From Gammaproteobacteria bacterium (GTDB lineage Bacteria > Gemmatimonadota > Gemmatimonadetes > Longimicrobiales > Gaopeijiaceae): 64,000 bases of DNA. The notes beneath the pieces were generated by a model. The model saw nothing but the letters and a program-made list of their open reading frames with translations, ran no database searches and had not been told where the DNA came from. The first letter of the stretch is position 1. Each line of letters starts with the position of its first letter. The position numbers were made by a program, and so were the translations under genes. Shown piece after piece: positions 29,398 to 39,484 of this stretch. The stretch covers positions 1-64,000 of the forward strand of contig JAPPHB010000090.1 in the NCBI GenBank assembly GCA_028821195.1. Reading direction: 5' to 3'.

Positions 29398-29434
29398 GTG
29401 CTCGACTCATTCGGGTTGTATCCAGACCTGTTCC
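29398..29434 (-). promoter_or_regulatory. Possible ECF-type promoter of the second sigma operon
   Basis: On the minus strand GGAAC (29434-29430) resembles the ECF -35 element, about 80 nt before the sigma gene start; a GAATGAGTC stretch lies at roughly -10 distance. Self-activation is usual for such operons. The rest of the 290-bp divergent gap to thrC shows no clear element. Confidence 0.28.
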
Positions 29435-29640
29435 GGTGTCCCGAACTACGTCTGTTGGATGAGTTGCGGCGGCAGTTGGTTGCCTGTACCCTTGCGCCGC
29501 ATCCTCAAGAAGCCTAAAGCACCCGCCGAAGTTTCGGAACATCCGGGGGGGGCGCGGCCTGTGCCGACGGTCTGCAGGGCCTCGTGCCTGCCACGCGAAA
29601 CAAGGTTGGAGCATCACCCTAAGCCCTGGAAGGCGATTGA

Positions 29641-30837
29641 ATGAGCGCAATTCCGTGGAAGGCGCGCGGCGCAAGTCACCTGGAGTGCACCTGGACAGGC
29701 GAGACCTTCGACAGCGAGCAGCTGATGGGGCTCTCGCCCGCCGGTAGACCGCTGTTCGCCCGCTACGACCTGGACACCATCCGGCGCCACTTCCGCCCGG
29801 GTGATCTGGAGGGACGGCGGCCCGATCTCTGGCGCTACGAGGAGGTGCTGCCGGTACGGGTTCCCGAATGCCAGCTGTCCCTCGGAGAGGGCTGGACGCC
29901 GCTCACGGACGCACCGCGCCTCGCCAGGCGCTACGGCATGCGCCGCCTCTGGGTGAAGAACGAAGGCATGAACCCCACCGGCAGCTTCAAGGACCGCGGG
30001 CTGTGCCTGGCCGTATCGCGCGCGAAGGAGTTGGGGGCGAAGGAGCTGGCCATTCCCACGGCGGGCAACGCGGGCAGCGCTGCGGCCGCGTACGGAGCCG
30101 CGGGCGGGCTGCCGGTTCACATCGTCGCGCCCAACGACACCCCGGCCACCATCGTGGAGGAAATCCAGGGATTGGGCGCCGACCTGGTGCTGATGGACGG
30201 CCTCATCACCGACTGCGGCAAGGTCGTGCGCGAGGGGGCGGACTACATGGGCTGGTGGGATCTCTCCACGTTGAAGGAGCCCTACCGCGTGGAGGGCAAG
30301 AAGACGATGGGGTACGAGGTCTTCGAACAACTCGGGTTCCGGCTGCCGGACGCCGTGATCTACCCGACGGGCGGCGGCACCGGCCTCATCGGGATGTGGA
30401 AGGCGTTCGACGAGATGGAGCGGATGGGCTGGATCGGGAGCGAGCGCCCGAAGATGTTCTCGGTTCAGCCGACCGGGTGCGCGCCGGTGGTGCGCGCCTG
30501 GCAGGACGGAACCGAGGCCGCCCGGTTCTGGGACGACGCCGAGACCTATGCGGCAGGTCTGCGGGTCCCGGCGGCGGTGGGCGACTTCCTCATGCTGCGC
30601 GCGATCAGGGAATCCGGGGGTGGCGCGGTCGCGATCGAGGACGCGGCGATGGCCGAGGCGGTGCGCGCGATGGGCGAGTGCACCGGCATCTTCGCGTGCC
30701 CGGAGGGAGGAGCCGTGTTGGCGGCCGTGCCGGAACTGAAGGAGATGGGGCTGCTCTCCGAGGACGACGAGACCGTGCTCTTCAACACGGGGAGCGGGCT
30801 CAAGTATGTGGGAATGACGCCGGTGGAGTCAGGGTGA
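29641..30837 (+). CDS. thrC: Threonine synthase
   Basis: 398 aa, PLP-dependent fold type II. The PLP lysine is in NPTGSFKDRG (about residue 118). The phosphate-binding loop is in PTGGGTGLIGMW and a Gly-rich TAGNAGSAAAAYG segment is present. The N-terminal 45 residues include LECTWTGETFD, the cysteine-bearing start of this subfamily. It converts O-phosphohomoserine to threonine. It is divergent from the sigma operon and convergent with the export operon 40 bp away; no other threonine genes are in the window. Confidence 0.9.
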   Translation: MSAIPWKARGASHLECTWTGETFDSEQLMGLSPAGRPLFARYDLDTIRRHFRPGDLEGRRPDLWRYEEVLPVRVPECQLSLGEGWTPLTDAPRLARRYGMRRLWVKNEGMNPTGSFKDRGLCLAVSRAKELGAKELAIPTAGNAGSAAAAYGAAGGLPVHIVAPNDTPATIVEEIQGLGADLVLMDGLITDCGKVVREGADYMGWWDLSTLKEPYRVEGKKTMGYEVFEQLGFRLPDAVIYPTGGGTGLIGMWKAFDEMERMGWIGSERPKMFSVQPTGCAPVVRAWQDGTEAARFWDDAETYAAGLRVPAAVGDFLMLRAIRESGGGAVAIEDAAMAEAVRAMGECTGIFACPEGGAVLAAVPELKEMGLLSEDDETVLFNTGSGLKYVGMTPVESG

Positions 30838-30877
30838 GTCACGAGAGCTGCTGGCGATGACGGCCACCGAGCGGTAG

Positions 30878-33364
30878 TCATGCGGAACGCCCCGACAGCC
30901 CGTGCTGGATCAACCCCATCGCATCCCGCCGGACAGTCGACAGGACAGGCCTTATGATGGCAATCCCTGCCGTCAGAAACACGGTACCGCACACGACTAC
31001 CGCCGCCTCCATCCCCGGACCCTCCGCCCCGGGGAGAGCCGTCTGAGCGACCCGGACCGCGGCCAACCCGCCCACCAGCCCGAAGGGAAGTCCGGCGGCC
31101 AGGCATATCGCTCCCCGTCGCGACAGAAACCAGATCAACCTGAGTGGACCGGCGCCCATCGCCGAGCGCACACCCGCTTCGCTCGCCTGCGCGACCAGGA
31201 ATCCGGAGGTCGCCGCGTAGACACCGGACAGGGCGAGCCCCAGCGCCAGAAGGCCGATCAGAGTGGTGACCCCGGTGGCCGCCGCCCACGGTCGCCCGAG
31301 TCGGCGGATCCGGGATTCCATCGGAGACAGGTCCGAAGGTGCGATCCCGGGATCAAGGCCCGTGATGGCGCCGGTGAGATCCGCGGCGATACTGTCCGGT
31401 GGGGAGTCACCTCGAGCCATCACATAGACGTGAGGCAGGGGACTACTCTCGACCTGACCGTACGGGAGGTACACGGCAGGCGCCAGCGGTCCCGTAAAGC
31501 CACCCTGAGCCACCCCTGCGGCGACGCCGACGATGCGTCGTGGCTGATCGGGCCAGGGCCCCAGCACCAGATCCCGCCCGATGACCTCCTCATCGCGGAA
31601 CAGCATAGTTCTCAGTTCGCGGCTGATCACCGCCACAGGGGGTGCCCCGGTGTAATCCAGATCTTCGAATCCCCGGCCTTCCAGGAGATCGATCGAGAGC
31701 GTTTGGAAGTAGGCTCCGGCGACCGCGTTGAACGTGACCCCGATCGACTCCAGCTCGCTGTCGGGCTCCACGCCGGGTGGGCGCACATAGATGCCGCCGG
31801 CCATGTCGACGATCGGGAGTCGAATGGCAGCCGCGACGGAGGACACGCGCCGCGACGCTCGAACTCGATCCAGTACCGACTGGAGGAAGGCACTCTGTTC
31901 GGGGATGCGAGGATATCGATCGCGGGGCAGCGTCAACTCCGCCACGGAAACACCCTCGGGCTCGAACCCGCGGTCGCCCGTTCGGAACTGAATGTATGTG
32001 GCCGTCAGGACCCAGGCTGCTGTTCCGATTACGATGGCCAGCGCCACCTGGGCCGCCACGAAGACCGCGTGCGCCCTGCCTTGTCCCCCGGAGCGCCTGG
32101 TCGCTCCGAGGCCGATCAGTCGGGCCGTGAGATCGAGCCGCGTGGCGCGCCTGACGGGCCACAGCCCCGTGAGCGCACCCGCGCCGGTCGCGACGAGGAG
32201 ACAGAAGCCGAGCGACCACAGGTCCAGGCGAAAGGACCACAGGAAGCTGACCTGGTCGGGCATGATCGAGTTGAGAACGGAGAGACCGAGCGCGCCCGTA
32301 GCCAGAGCGAGGACGGTGGCGAGAGCCAGGATGATGGCCATCTCTCCCGTCAGTTGCGCGAGAAGATCGCCCGGCGAGGCTCCGTTGGCGACGCGGATCG
32401 CAAACTCCCGCTCACGAACGACGCCGGTGATGAGAAAGAGGGAAGCCAGGTTGGTGCAGATGACCAGGAGAACAAGCCCGGCCAGGACGAACAGCAGGAC
32501 CAGGTTCGGGCGTAGATCCTGGACCAGGCGCTCCTTCACCGTCGTGAGCGGAAACGTCATCCCCTCGTACGGGGGAGGCACGGCGTTCCGGTAGAGTTCG
32601 GCCACGCCGTTTGCGTCCACCTGTGCGTCTGCGAGGGAGCGTCCCGGCTGCACGCGCCCGACGACACCGAGGCGGAAACTACCCCAATCGACAGACGCCC
32701 GGTCTCCGAATAGCAGCGGTAGCCAGACGTCGGTGCCCAGCGGGAAATCGAATCCCTCCGGCGCGATCCCCACTACCGTGACCCTTCGCCCGTCCAGATG
32801 GATCGAACCGCCGACGAGATTCTCGCGCGCGCCGAACGCCTCCCGCCAGAGGCGTTCGCTGACGAACACCGCGTTGCCGTGATCCAGGCTCGAGTACTCG
32901 CGTGCTGGCCCGAGGTCTTCGTCGGTGAGAGTTCTCCCGCGTATCGGTCGCGGAGTTACGATGCGAAAGAAGCTGGGAGTTACACTGGCAGCCCGCACGA
33001 GACGGGGTTGTTGTTCATCATCGATTGTCGTGAGTTCGATCGGTTGAAATGCAGCTACCGGATCGATGGTCCTCAGCCCCTGCTCCAGAGCCAGGTAGCC
33101 AGCGGGTGATACGGAATTCAAGCCGCTGCCGAGTCGAGGATTCCGCTGCGTGAGCATCAGGATCCCCTCGGAGCCGGGAATCGGAAGGGGAGCGATGAGC
33201 ACCTGATGGACGACGGAAAAGAGGGCCGTGTTGAGCCCGATGCCCAGACCGAGCGTCGCGACCGCAAAGAAGCTGAATCCGGGGTTTCGTTTCAGGCGCC
33301 GCAACGCGTTCCGAATCGTCGGACTCATGAAGCCGCCTGCTCCAATTCCGCGGCGGTCCTCCAT
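30878..33364 (-). CDS. ADOP-type ABC permease (second of export operon)
   Basis: 828 aa. It starts with TM1 (RRLKRNPGFSFFAVATLGLGIG), has two periplasmic MacB-like domains and two sets of three C-terminal TM helices, i.e. a duplicated FtsX/MacB permease on one chain. ATG 33364 lies 2 nt after the ATPase stop but has no clear ribosome site; ATG 33328 (MSPTIRNALRRL, GGAG upstream) is a good alternative. It is the last gene of the five-gene export operon. Confidence 0.9.
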   Translation of the reverse strand: MEDRRGIGAGGFMSPTIRNALRRLKRNPGFSFFAVATLGLGIGLNTALFSVVHQVLIAPLPIPGSEGILMLTQRNPRLGSGLNSVSPAGYLALEQGLRTIDPVAAFQPIELTTIDDEQQPRLVRAASVTPSFFRIVTPRPIRGRTLTDEDLGPAREYSSLDHGNAVFVSERLWREAFGARENLVGGSIHLDGRRVTVVGIAPEGFDFPLGTDVWLPLLFGDRASVDWGSFRLGVVGRVQPGRSLADAQVDANGVAELYRNAVPPPYEGMTFPLTTVKERLVQDLRPNLVLLFVLAGLVLLVICTNLASLFLITGVVREREFAIRVANGASPGDLLAQLTGEMAIILALATVLALATGALGLSVLNSIMPDQVSFLWSFRLDLWSLGFCLLVATGAGALTGLWPVRRATRLDLTARLIGLGATRRSGGQGRAHAVFVAAQVALAIVIGTAAWVLTATYIQFRTGDRGFEPEGVSVAELTLPRDRYPRIPEQSAFLQSVLDRVRASRRVSSVAAAIRLPIVDMAGGIYVRPPGVEPDSELESIGVTFNAVAGAYFQTLSIDLLEGRGFEDLDYTGAPPVAVISRELRTMLFRDEEVIGRDLVLGPWPDQPRRIVGVAAGVAQGGFTGPLAPAVYLPYGQVESSPLPHVYVMARGDSPPDSIAADLTGAITGLDPGIAPSDLSPMESRIRRLGRPWAAATGVTTLIGLLALGLALSGVYAATSGFLVAQASEAGVRSAMGAGPLRLIWFLSRRGAICLAAGLPFGLVGGLAAVRVAQTALPGAEGPGMEAAVVVCGTVFLTAGIAIIRPVLSTVRRDAMGLIQHGLSGRSA

Positions 33365-33366
33365 GC

Positions 33367-34089
33367 TCAGGGACCGACCGTCTCCAGCACCTGTCGCTGA
33401 GCTTCGTCTTCGCTCACGATCTGCCCGTCGAAGAGGTGGACGGTCCGGTCGGCCAGGTGGGAATAGCGCGGATCGTGCGTCACCATGCAGATCGTGGCGC
33501 CATCGTCATGCAGTTCCTCGAGCAACCTCATCACAGCGCTTCCGTTCCGGGAGTCGAGGTTTCCGGTGGGCTCGTCCGCGAGCAGGATGAGCGGCTTTCC
33601 CACGATGGCGCGCGCGACCGCGACACGTTGCTGCTGGCCGCCCGACAACTGATTGGGGTAGTGCCGGGTGCGATGAGCGAGCCCCACGCGCTCGAGCGAC
33701 TCCTGCACGCGCTCCTTGCGTTCCGCGGCCCCCATCCCGCGATAGGTCAGCGGCAACTCGACGTTCTCGTACACGGTGAGATCACCGATCAGGTTGAACG
33801 CCTGGAAGATGAAGCCGATCGCCCGGTTGCGGACTCGGGCCCGCTGGCTGGCATCCAGGTTCTCGGCCGGGGTGCCGTCGAGCAGGTATCGCCCCGTCGT
33901 GGGGCCGTCCAGCAATCCCAGAATCGACAGCAACGTCGTCTTGCCGCAGCCCGACGGCCCCGCGATCGATACGTATTCGCCACTTTCTATCGACAGATTG
34001 ATGTTCGACAGCGCGTGGGTCTCCACCTCTTCGGCCAGGAAGACCTTGCCCACGCCGTCCAGTCGGATCAGCGCATCATCGGTCATCAT
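33367..34089 (-). CDS. MacB/LolD-type ABC ATPase of the export operon
   Basis: 240 aa. Walker A GPSGCGKTT, Q-loop FIFQAFNLIG, signature [14 protein letters not shown], Walker [14 protein letters not shown] and H-loop MVTHDPRY are present. Start at 34089 with GGAGG about 7 nt upstream; the ATG overlaps the adaptor stop. It presumably serves both permeases of the operon, as it is the only ATPase. Confidence 0.93.
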   Translation of the reverse strand: MMTDDALIRLDGVGKVFLAEEVETHALSNINLSIESGEYVSIAGPSGCGKTTLLSILGLLDGPTTGRYLLDGTPAENLDASQRARVRNRAIGFIFQAFNLIGDLTVYENVELPLTYRGMGAAERKERVQESLERVGLAHRTRHYPNQLSGGQQQRVAVARAIVGKPLILLADEPTGNLDSRNGSAVMRLLEELHDDGATICMVTHDPRYSHLADRTVHLFDGQIVSEDEAQRQVLETVGP

Positions 34090-35366
34090 CGTTCTCCTCC
34101 GCGTCCCCTCAGCCTCACCCGGTTGAACCCGTCCCATTGGGACATGTCCGACAGGATCACGACATCGCCCGGCTGCAGTCCCTCGCGTACCTCGATGTCG
34201 TTGAGCGAACTGGCGCCGAGGCGGACGGTGACGCGCTCCGCGAACCGACCGCCATCGACCAGCTTGAAGAGGCTCGTCTGTTGATTGGCCTGCCCGAAGG
34301 TCGGACGGCCCATGTGGACGACGTCGTCGAGGCGCTCGACGATGACGCTTCCGTCAACGCTGAGATCGGGCCGCGCCGACGGCGGAAGGCTCGGCGGAAG
34401 CGCGACGTCGATCGTCACCGTGCCGCTCCGAACCGCGGGATCGATGCGCACGACCCGCCCCTGAATCGTGTCCGTCCGGGTGTCGATCATCGCGACCTGT
34501 CCGACGGCGATCTCCTGCGCCTGAGTCTGCGGTATGCGGATCTCCGCTTTCAGGCGGCCTGGAGCGACGACTCGCGACAGGGCCTGCCCCGACTGCACCC
34601 ATTGTCCCTCCTGGAGCGGAATGTCGAGCGGCGCCAGCACGCCGCCCACCGACGCGGTCACGTGCATGGACTGGATTCGATCGCGGCTGAACCGAACCAG
34701 GTCGGCGAGGCGCGTGATCTGTTCCTCCTGGGCGCTGATCTGCTCCTCTGTCGTGGCCTGGATCACGGCCAAGCGCTCCGCCTCGGTCTCGAGACGAAGC
34801 GACAGGGCTTCCACGGACTCGCGTGACCGGTCGAGGTCGGCCCGGGCGACGAGTTCCGGGTTCTCGTCGAAGAGCTGCTGGTTGATGCGATAGGCGCGAT
34901 CCGCCTCGAGGTAGTCCGCACGCACCGTTGCCGTGGTGGCGCGCTGTTGAAGCTCCTGCATCCGCAGGCTGGTGCGCAGTTGAACGAGGCTCGCGTCGGC
35001 CGCCGACAACTGCTGCTGGGCTTGCAGCAATTGCATGTCCACATCGGGATTGCTCAAGCGCATGATGAGATCACCGGCCGACACGTCGGCGCCGGGCAGA
35101 GAGAGAATCTGCTCGATGCGTCCGGCGGTGACCGCAGTGATCCAGCGCATCTGCTCCGGTACGAGAGTGCCCGGACCCCGTACCTGCCGAATCAAGGTTC
35201 CGTGCGCCACCGTGTCGCTCCATACGATGGCGGCATCAACGGTCGGGACGCCCGACGGAAGCAGCTGCCATCCGAAGACGGCGATCGCGAAGGCGCCGAT
35301 GGCCGTTGCGCTCCACGCCAGCTTCTTCTTCCGCTTTCGGGGGCCGGTATCGCGAATGATGTCCAA
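34086..35366 (-). CDS. HlyD/MacA-type periplasmic adaptor
   Basis: 426 aa. Short basic N-terminus (RKRKKK), one TM helix (about 17-36), then lipoyl-like halves flanking a long coiled-coil hairpin (about 105-245), and a beta-barrel. It bridges the inner-membrane permease and TolC. TTG start 35366 with AAGGAG 7 nt upstream; 19 bp after the preceding permease gene. Confidence 0.9.
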   Translation of the reverse strand: MDIIRDTGPRKRKKKLAWSATAIGAFAIAVFGWQLLPSGVPTVDAAIVWSDTVAHGTLIRQVRGPGTLVPEQMRWITAVTAGRIEQILSLPGADVSAGDLIMRLSNPDVDMQLLQAQQQLSAADASLVQLRTSLRMQELQQRATTATVRADYLEADRAYRINQQLFDENPELVARADLDRSRESVEALSLRLETEAERLAVIQATTEEQISAQEEQITRLADLVRFSRDRIQSMHVTASVGGVLAPLDIPLQEGQWVQSGQALSRVVAPGRLKAEIRIPQTQAQEIAVGQVAMIDTRTDTIQGRVVRIDPAVRSGTVTIDVALPPSLPPSARPDLSVDGSVIVERLDDVVHMGRPTFGQANQQTSLFKLVDGGRFAERVTVRLGASSLNDIEVREGLQPGDVVILSDMSQWDGFNRVRLRGRGGER

Positions 35367-35385
35367 GTCTGGCTCCTTGGGGTTC

Positions 35386-37827
35386 TCATGAGGTCAGGAC
35401 TGTGACCGGATCCACTCCGATCGCTTCTCGTGCGGGAATCCAGCACGCGAAGATGGCCACAGCGAGGATTCCGGCCGCGGCTCCGCCGAGCGTCCTGGCG
35501 TCGGTGCCCGTGACGCCCCAGAGATAGGCTTCGAGCAGACCCGAGAAGGCCATCGCACCCGCGAGTCCAACGCCGATCCCGACGACGACCGGGAGCAGTC
35601 CTCGCACGACGACCAGCCGCAGTACCTTGTCGCCACTCGCGCCTACGGCCATTCGGATTCCGATCTCGCGACGACGACTTCGTACGGTCTGGGCGAGCAC
35701 GGCGTAAACGCCGACCGCCGTCAGGATGAGCGAGAGAGCGCCGAAGAGCGTCACGAGCAGGGTGCCGAATCGTTCCCGGGCCATCGACTCCGCGACCGTC
35801 TCGCTCAGAGCGAAGACGTCGGGGCCGGGAAGCGCGGGATCCACCGTGCGTATCGCCTGCCCGAACGCCCGTTCGAGTCGCTCCAACGGCAGGGTGCTCC
35901 GCACGACGAAAACCGGCATCGCGGCTCGGATGCTGGCGATGTAGTCGCCGGCTTGAGCGTGCGGAAGGTACATGGTGCGCCGGACCTCGGTCCGGAACGA
36001 GACATCCTGCACGTCCGCGGCCACACCGACGATCCGGACTCCGGGCCCTGCCATCGAAGGGAATCGATACTCGTTGTTTATTCGCCCGAGATCGATGCGC
36101 TGTCCGACGGCGTCGGCGCCGGGAAAGTAGTTGCGTGCGAACGTTTCGTTGACGATGGCGACCGGGACTGCGCCCCGACCATCCGCCGGCGTGAACGGTC
36201 GTCCGCGGACCAGCGGGATCGCCAGCGTCTCGAAGTAGCCCCGGGTGACGGTTCGCAGCTCGACCGAACCACCGAATTCATCACGCCCCGCGATTGAAAT
36301 CGGGAAGTTCAGGCCCCGCTCGAAGGGGAGGCTGCTCGCTCCGGCGACGAGATCGATCCCCTCCGAGGTTCGCACACCCTCGATTACGCCCTGCGCGAAC
36401 TGACCGAGCTGCTCGGAAGTGTCGTAGTTCGGCGGTCTGATCGGCAGCTTTACGGCTACGAGTGCTTCGGGATCGAATCCGGCGTCGGCCTGCCTGAGGT
36501 TCGACCAGGTGGTGAAGAGCAGACCGGCGGCCACAAGCAGGATGGTCGAGAGCGCCGTCTGCCCCGACACCAGCGCCTCCTGCAACCGACGCTGCCCGGT
36601 CGTGGTCCGGGAGCCCTGTCTGAGCGCCCGCCACAGTCCCCCTCGCACCGCGGGCCACGCGGCCACCAGGCTCACCACGACGGCAGCCGTCAGCGAGATC
36701 ACGGTCGTGAACGCCACAACCCTCCAGTCCACCGTGATCGAGCCTGCCAGCGGCAGCCGGACGGGTGCCCATGCGACGAGCACATTGGCGCCCCAGACCG
36801 CGAGCGCGACTCCGGCGGCGCCCGCCGCCGCCGCCACCACGATGGCCTCCGCCATGCCAAGCCGCAGGATCCGGCTCTGCGTGGCGCCGAGAGCAGCGCA
36901 CAGCGCCATCTCTCCTCGCCGTCGCAGTGCCCTGACCAGGAACAGGTTGCCGACGTTGGCGCAAGTGATCAGCAGGACGGCCATGACGGCACCCATCAGG
37001 ATCCAGATCGCATTCGCCGTCTGCCCGACGTACAACTCCGCGAAGGAGTCGAGCGTCATTCCGGGTTCAGCTTCGGCGGCCTGCTGCGGGTACGTCATCC
37101 CGAAACCGGCATTGAGCGACGCCACCTCGGTCCGGGCGTCATTCATCGTGTAGTCCTCGCCAAGTCTCGCGATGGCCGGCCAGTTCTCGCCGTGGTCGTC
37201 AGGATCGACGGGTGGTATCTCGGTGGGCAGGACCATCTCGACGGGTTCCGGGACGTAGGGGAACGCGAAGTCCTCGGGAAGCAGCCCGACGATCGCGTAG
37301 GGCTCTTCCTCAAGCCTGATCGAGACGCGGCCGGACACATCCACCGGTTCGCCGAAGTGCTCTCGCCAGAACCCGGGAGACACCACCGCGACCCTGGGCC
37401 CTCCGGGCCGGTATTCATCCGCGGCGAAGGCGCGACCCACCGTCGGCGACATGCCCACTACGCCGAAGAAGCCCGCGGTTACGCGCAGGCCTTGAGCGCC
37501 CGTGATCTCACCGACTTCGCCGACCCGTCCGAAAAACGACTGCCAGCTCGCGAACGTGCCCAGGGAGCGTGTGCGCTCCTGCCAGTACGAGAACCTGGCT
37601 GCCGTCAGGTAGGGAGAAACGTAGGTACCGTAGTTCCACGCCAGGTTCACCACCCGATGGCCGTCCGGAAACGGCACGGGCCGCAACACCACGGCGCTCA
37701 GCACGCTGAAGATCGCGCTCGTGGCGCCGATCCCCAGAGCGAGCACCAATGCGGCCACGACGGTGAACCCGGGGGTCCTCCGAAGGGACCTCAGGGAGTA
37801 GCGGACGTCATCGAGGATTGCAGACAC
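35386..37827 (-). CDS. ADOP-type ABC permease (first of export operon)
   Basis: 813 aa from GTG 37827 (AGAGGA 5 nt upstream, 10 bp after tolC). The N-terminus YSLRSLRRTPGFTVVAALVL with LALGIG is typical of ADOP permeases, then MacB-PCD and FtsX regions occur twice. The frame is open 108 codons further upstream, but that part is the tolC gene read in another frame. It differs clearly from the other permease of the operon (30878), so the pump may be a permease heterodimer. Confidence 0.92.
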   Translation of the reverse strand: MSAILDDVRYSLRSLRRTPGFTVVAALVLALGIGATSAIFSVLSAVVLRPVPFPDGHRVVNLAWNYGTYVSPYLTAARFSYWQERTRSLGTFASWQSFFGRVGEVGEITGAQGLRVTAGFFGVVGMSPTVGRAFAADEYRPGGPRVAVVSPGFWREHFGEPVDVSGRVSIRLEEEPYAIVGLLPEDFAFPYVPEPVEMVLPTEIPPVDPDDHGENWPAIARLGEDYTMNDARTEVASLNAGFGMTYPQQAAEAEPGMTLDSFAELYVGQTANAIWILMGAVMAVLLITCANVGNLFLVRALRRRGEMALCAALGATQSRILRLGMAEAIVVAAAAGAAGVALAVWGANVLVAWAPVRLPLAGSITVDWRVVAFTTVISLTAAVVVSLVAAWPAVRGGLWRALRQGSRTTTGQRRLQEALVSGQTALSTILLVAAGLLFTTWSNLRQADAGFDPEALVAVKLPIRPPNYDTSEQLGQFAQGVIEGVRTSEGIDLVAGASSLPFERGLNFPISIAGRDEFGGSVELRTVTRGYFETLAIPLVRGRPFTPADGRGAVPVAIVNETFARNYFPGADAVGQRIDLGRINNEYRFPSMAGPGVRIVGVAADVQDVSFRTEVRRTMYLPHAQAGDYIASIRAAMPVFVVRSTLPLERLERAFGQAIRTVDPALPGPDVFALSETVAESMARERFGTLLVTLFGALSLILTAVGVYAVLAQTVRSRRREIGIRMAVGASGDKVLRLVVVRGLLPVVVGIGVGLAGAMAFSGLLEAYLWGVTGTDARTLGGAAAGILAVAIFACWIPAREAIGVDPVTVLTS

Positions 37828-37837
37828 GGTCTTCCTC

Positions 37838-39361
37838 TCAGAGCTCGGCGTCGGGCCGCAGACGCCGCCCGACCGCGGCTTCAAGCGACCAGATGGCGGC
37901 ATGAAAGTCGTACACGGCAGCCAGGTGGTCGCGCTCCGACTGCGCCATCGAGTCTTCCGCATCCAGAAGCTCCAGGAACGGGGCCGCCCCGAGCGTATAG
38001 CGCCGGCGCGCGAGCTCGAGCTGCTCGGACGCGACCTCGAGATTGCGCTCCTGGATGCGCAGGGCCCGGTATGCCGTCGCCAGATCGTCGTAGGACTGCG
38101 TAACGGCCGCCCGGAGCCTGAGTTCCTCCGCCCTGCGAGCGTACGTGGCATCTCGCCGGTCCGCCTGGGCCTGGGCGATGTTGCGCTGTCGGGTGAAGCC
38201 CTCGAATACAGGGAGACTCACGCTCAGGCGAAGGCTCAGCGGCTGCCTGGTAAAGTCGAACGGGAACGTCTGGTTCGCCGCCAGGACCTGCTGGCGCATC
38301 TGCTCGGTGAGCACGTACTTCGAGCAGTCTTCCGCCGTGAGCCCCGGCAGGTCCTGCAGGTGGGCGAGAAGGGCGTTGTCGAACTGGCAGCTTCGCTGCT
38401 GGCGGTCGACGCTGCCCCGGGCCTGCTGAACGACGTAGTCCCGGTTGCCGACCTGGCGGGTGAACCCCGACCAGACCGCTGACGCCGAGACGGTCGGAAA
38501 GTAGCTGCTGCGGGCCCGGTTGACCTGCGCCGAAGCCGACGCCTCCGACGCCAGCGCCGCCCGCAGGCCGGGATGTCCCGACATGGCCGTCTCGATCAGC
38601 TCTCTCCGATCCCAGCCTGGTTCGAACACGGCGAAGTCCGAAGCCAGCTCGAGCGGGGCTCCCAGATCCGTGCCGAGTTGCTCCATGAGGCGGGCGATCT
38701 CGGTGCGGTAGAGGTTTTCCGCCCGGAGAAGGGCCACCCGGGCTCGCCCCAGGTCGACCTCGGATTGCTTTCCTTCGGTCGAAAGGGCGGCTCCCGCGTC
38801 AACCCGCGCACTGATCAGCGCAAAGTTCTGCTCCCAGCGGGCCACCTGACGCTCCGCTACTTCGACCGCGTCCCTTGCCCTCAACGCAGCGAGGTACTGC
38901 AGCGTCACGGCGGCCTCCAGGGCAAACTCGTCCGCCGCGCCACTGGCCTCGGCGGCGCGCTGGTTCGCACGCGCGGACCTGGCCTGGAAGAACGTGTTGC
39001 CGTCGATGGACCAGTTGACGGACAGGAAATAGCTGGAGAGCAGGTAGTCGGTGGTGCCCGCCGCGATGTCGGCCGACGAGAAGATGCCGAAGCGCTGCAC
39101 GCCCGCGTACTCGTACTGGGCTCCTCCCCCGGCCGTGACCGAAGGCAGGAACTGACCCCAGGACTCGCGGACCTGCCATGTGGCTCGATCCAGGTCGTTG
39201 GTCGCCGACAGAAAGGCCGGGTTGCCATCCTTCGCGATCCGAATGGCCTCTTCGAGCGAAAGGCTCATGCGTTCCTGGCCCGATGCGCGAGCGGGGGTCG
39301 AGATGGTGCCGACCCCGGCCATCAGGACGAGAACCGCGCCCACTGCGGTGCCTCGAACCAT
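37838..39361 (-). CDS. TolC-family outer-membrane protein of the export operon
   Basis: 507 aa. Signal peptide (VLVLMAGVGTISTPARA), then MSLSLEEAIRIAKDGNPAF and long helical hairpins with beta segments (FLPSVTAGGGAQYEY). ATG 39361 is chosen for its GGAG 9 nt upstream. It is the first gene of the operon, about 50 nt downstream of a sigma-54-like sequence. Confidence 0.9.
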   Translation of the reverse strand: MVRGTAVGAVLVLMAGVGTISTPARASGQERMSLSLEEAIRIAKDGNPAFLSATNDLDRATWQVRESWGQFLPSVTAGGGAQYEYAGVQRFGIFSSADIAAGTTDYLLSSYFLSVNWSIDGNTFFQARSARANQRAAEASGAADEFALEAAVTLQYLAALRARDAVEVAERQVARWEQNFALISARVDAGAALSTEGKQSEVDLGRARVALLRAENLYRTEIARLMEQLGTDLGAPLELASDFAVFEPGWDRRELIETAMSGHPGLRAALASEASASAQVNRARSSYFPTVSASAVWSGFTRQVGNRDYVVQQARGSVDRQQRSCQFDNALLAHLQDLPGLTAEDCSKYVLTEQMRQQVLAANQTFPFDFTRQPLSLRLSVSLPVFEGFTRQRNIAQAQADRRDATYARRAEELRLRAAVTQSYDDLATAYRALRIQERNLEVASEQLELARRRYTLGAAPFLELLDAEDSMAQSERDHLAAVYDFHAAIWSLEAAVGRRLRPDAEL

Positions 39362-39411
39362 TGATTCCCGCTCCACGTCCGGAGTGATCGATGCCTTCGT
39401 GGGGAGAACAT

Positions 39412-39428
39412 TGTAAGAAGCGTGCCAG
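39412..39428 (-). promoter_or_regulatory. Sigma-54-like -24/-12 promoter of the export operon
   Basis: Minus strand reads CTGGCACG-CTTC-TTACA. The -24 block is a perfect YTGGCACG, the spacer is exactly 4, and the -12 block differs from TTGCW only at the G. It points at tolC (ATG about 50 nt away) and lies directly downstream of genes for a sigma-54-type activator and its kinase. Confidence 0.6.
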
Positions 39429-39432
39429 GGCG

Positions 39433-39484
39433 GTGTCTTCGGGCCTATATGATTTCAAGACAACAGGTTATGGAGTGTCTTCGG
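39433..39484. promoter_or_regulatory. Candidate upstream activator half-sites
   Basis: GTGTCTTCGG occurs twice as a direct repeat (39433-39442 and 39475-39484), 42 bp apart, i.e. about four helical turns; an inverted half-site AAGACA lies between (39457-39462). They sit just upstream of the sigma-54-like promoter, though closer than typical enhancer sites. They may bind the neighbouring response regulator; this is inference. Confidence 0.3.
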
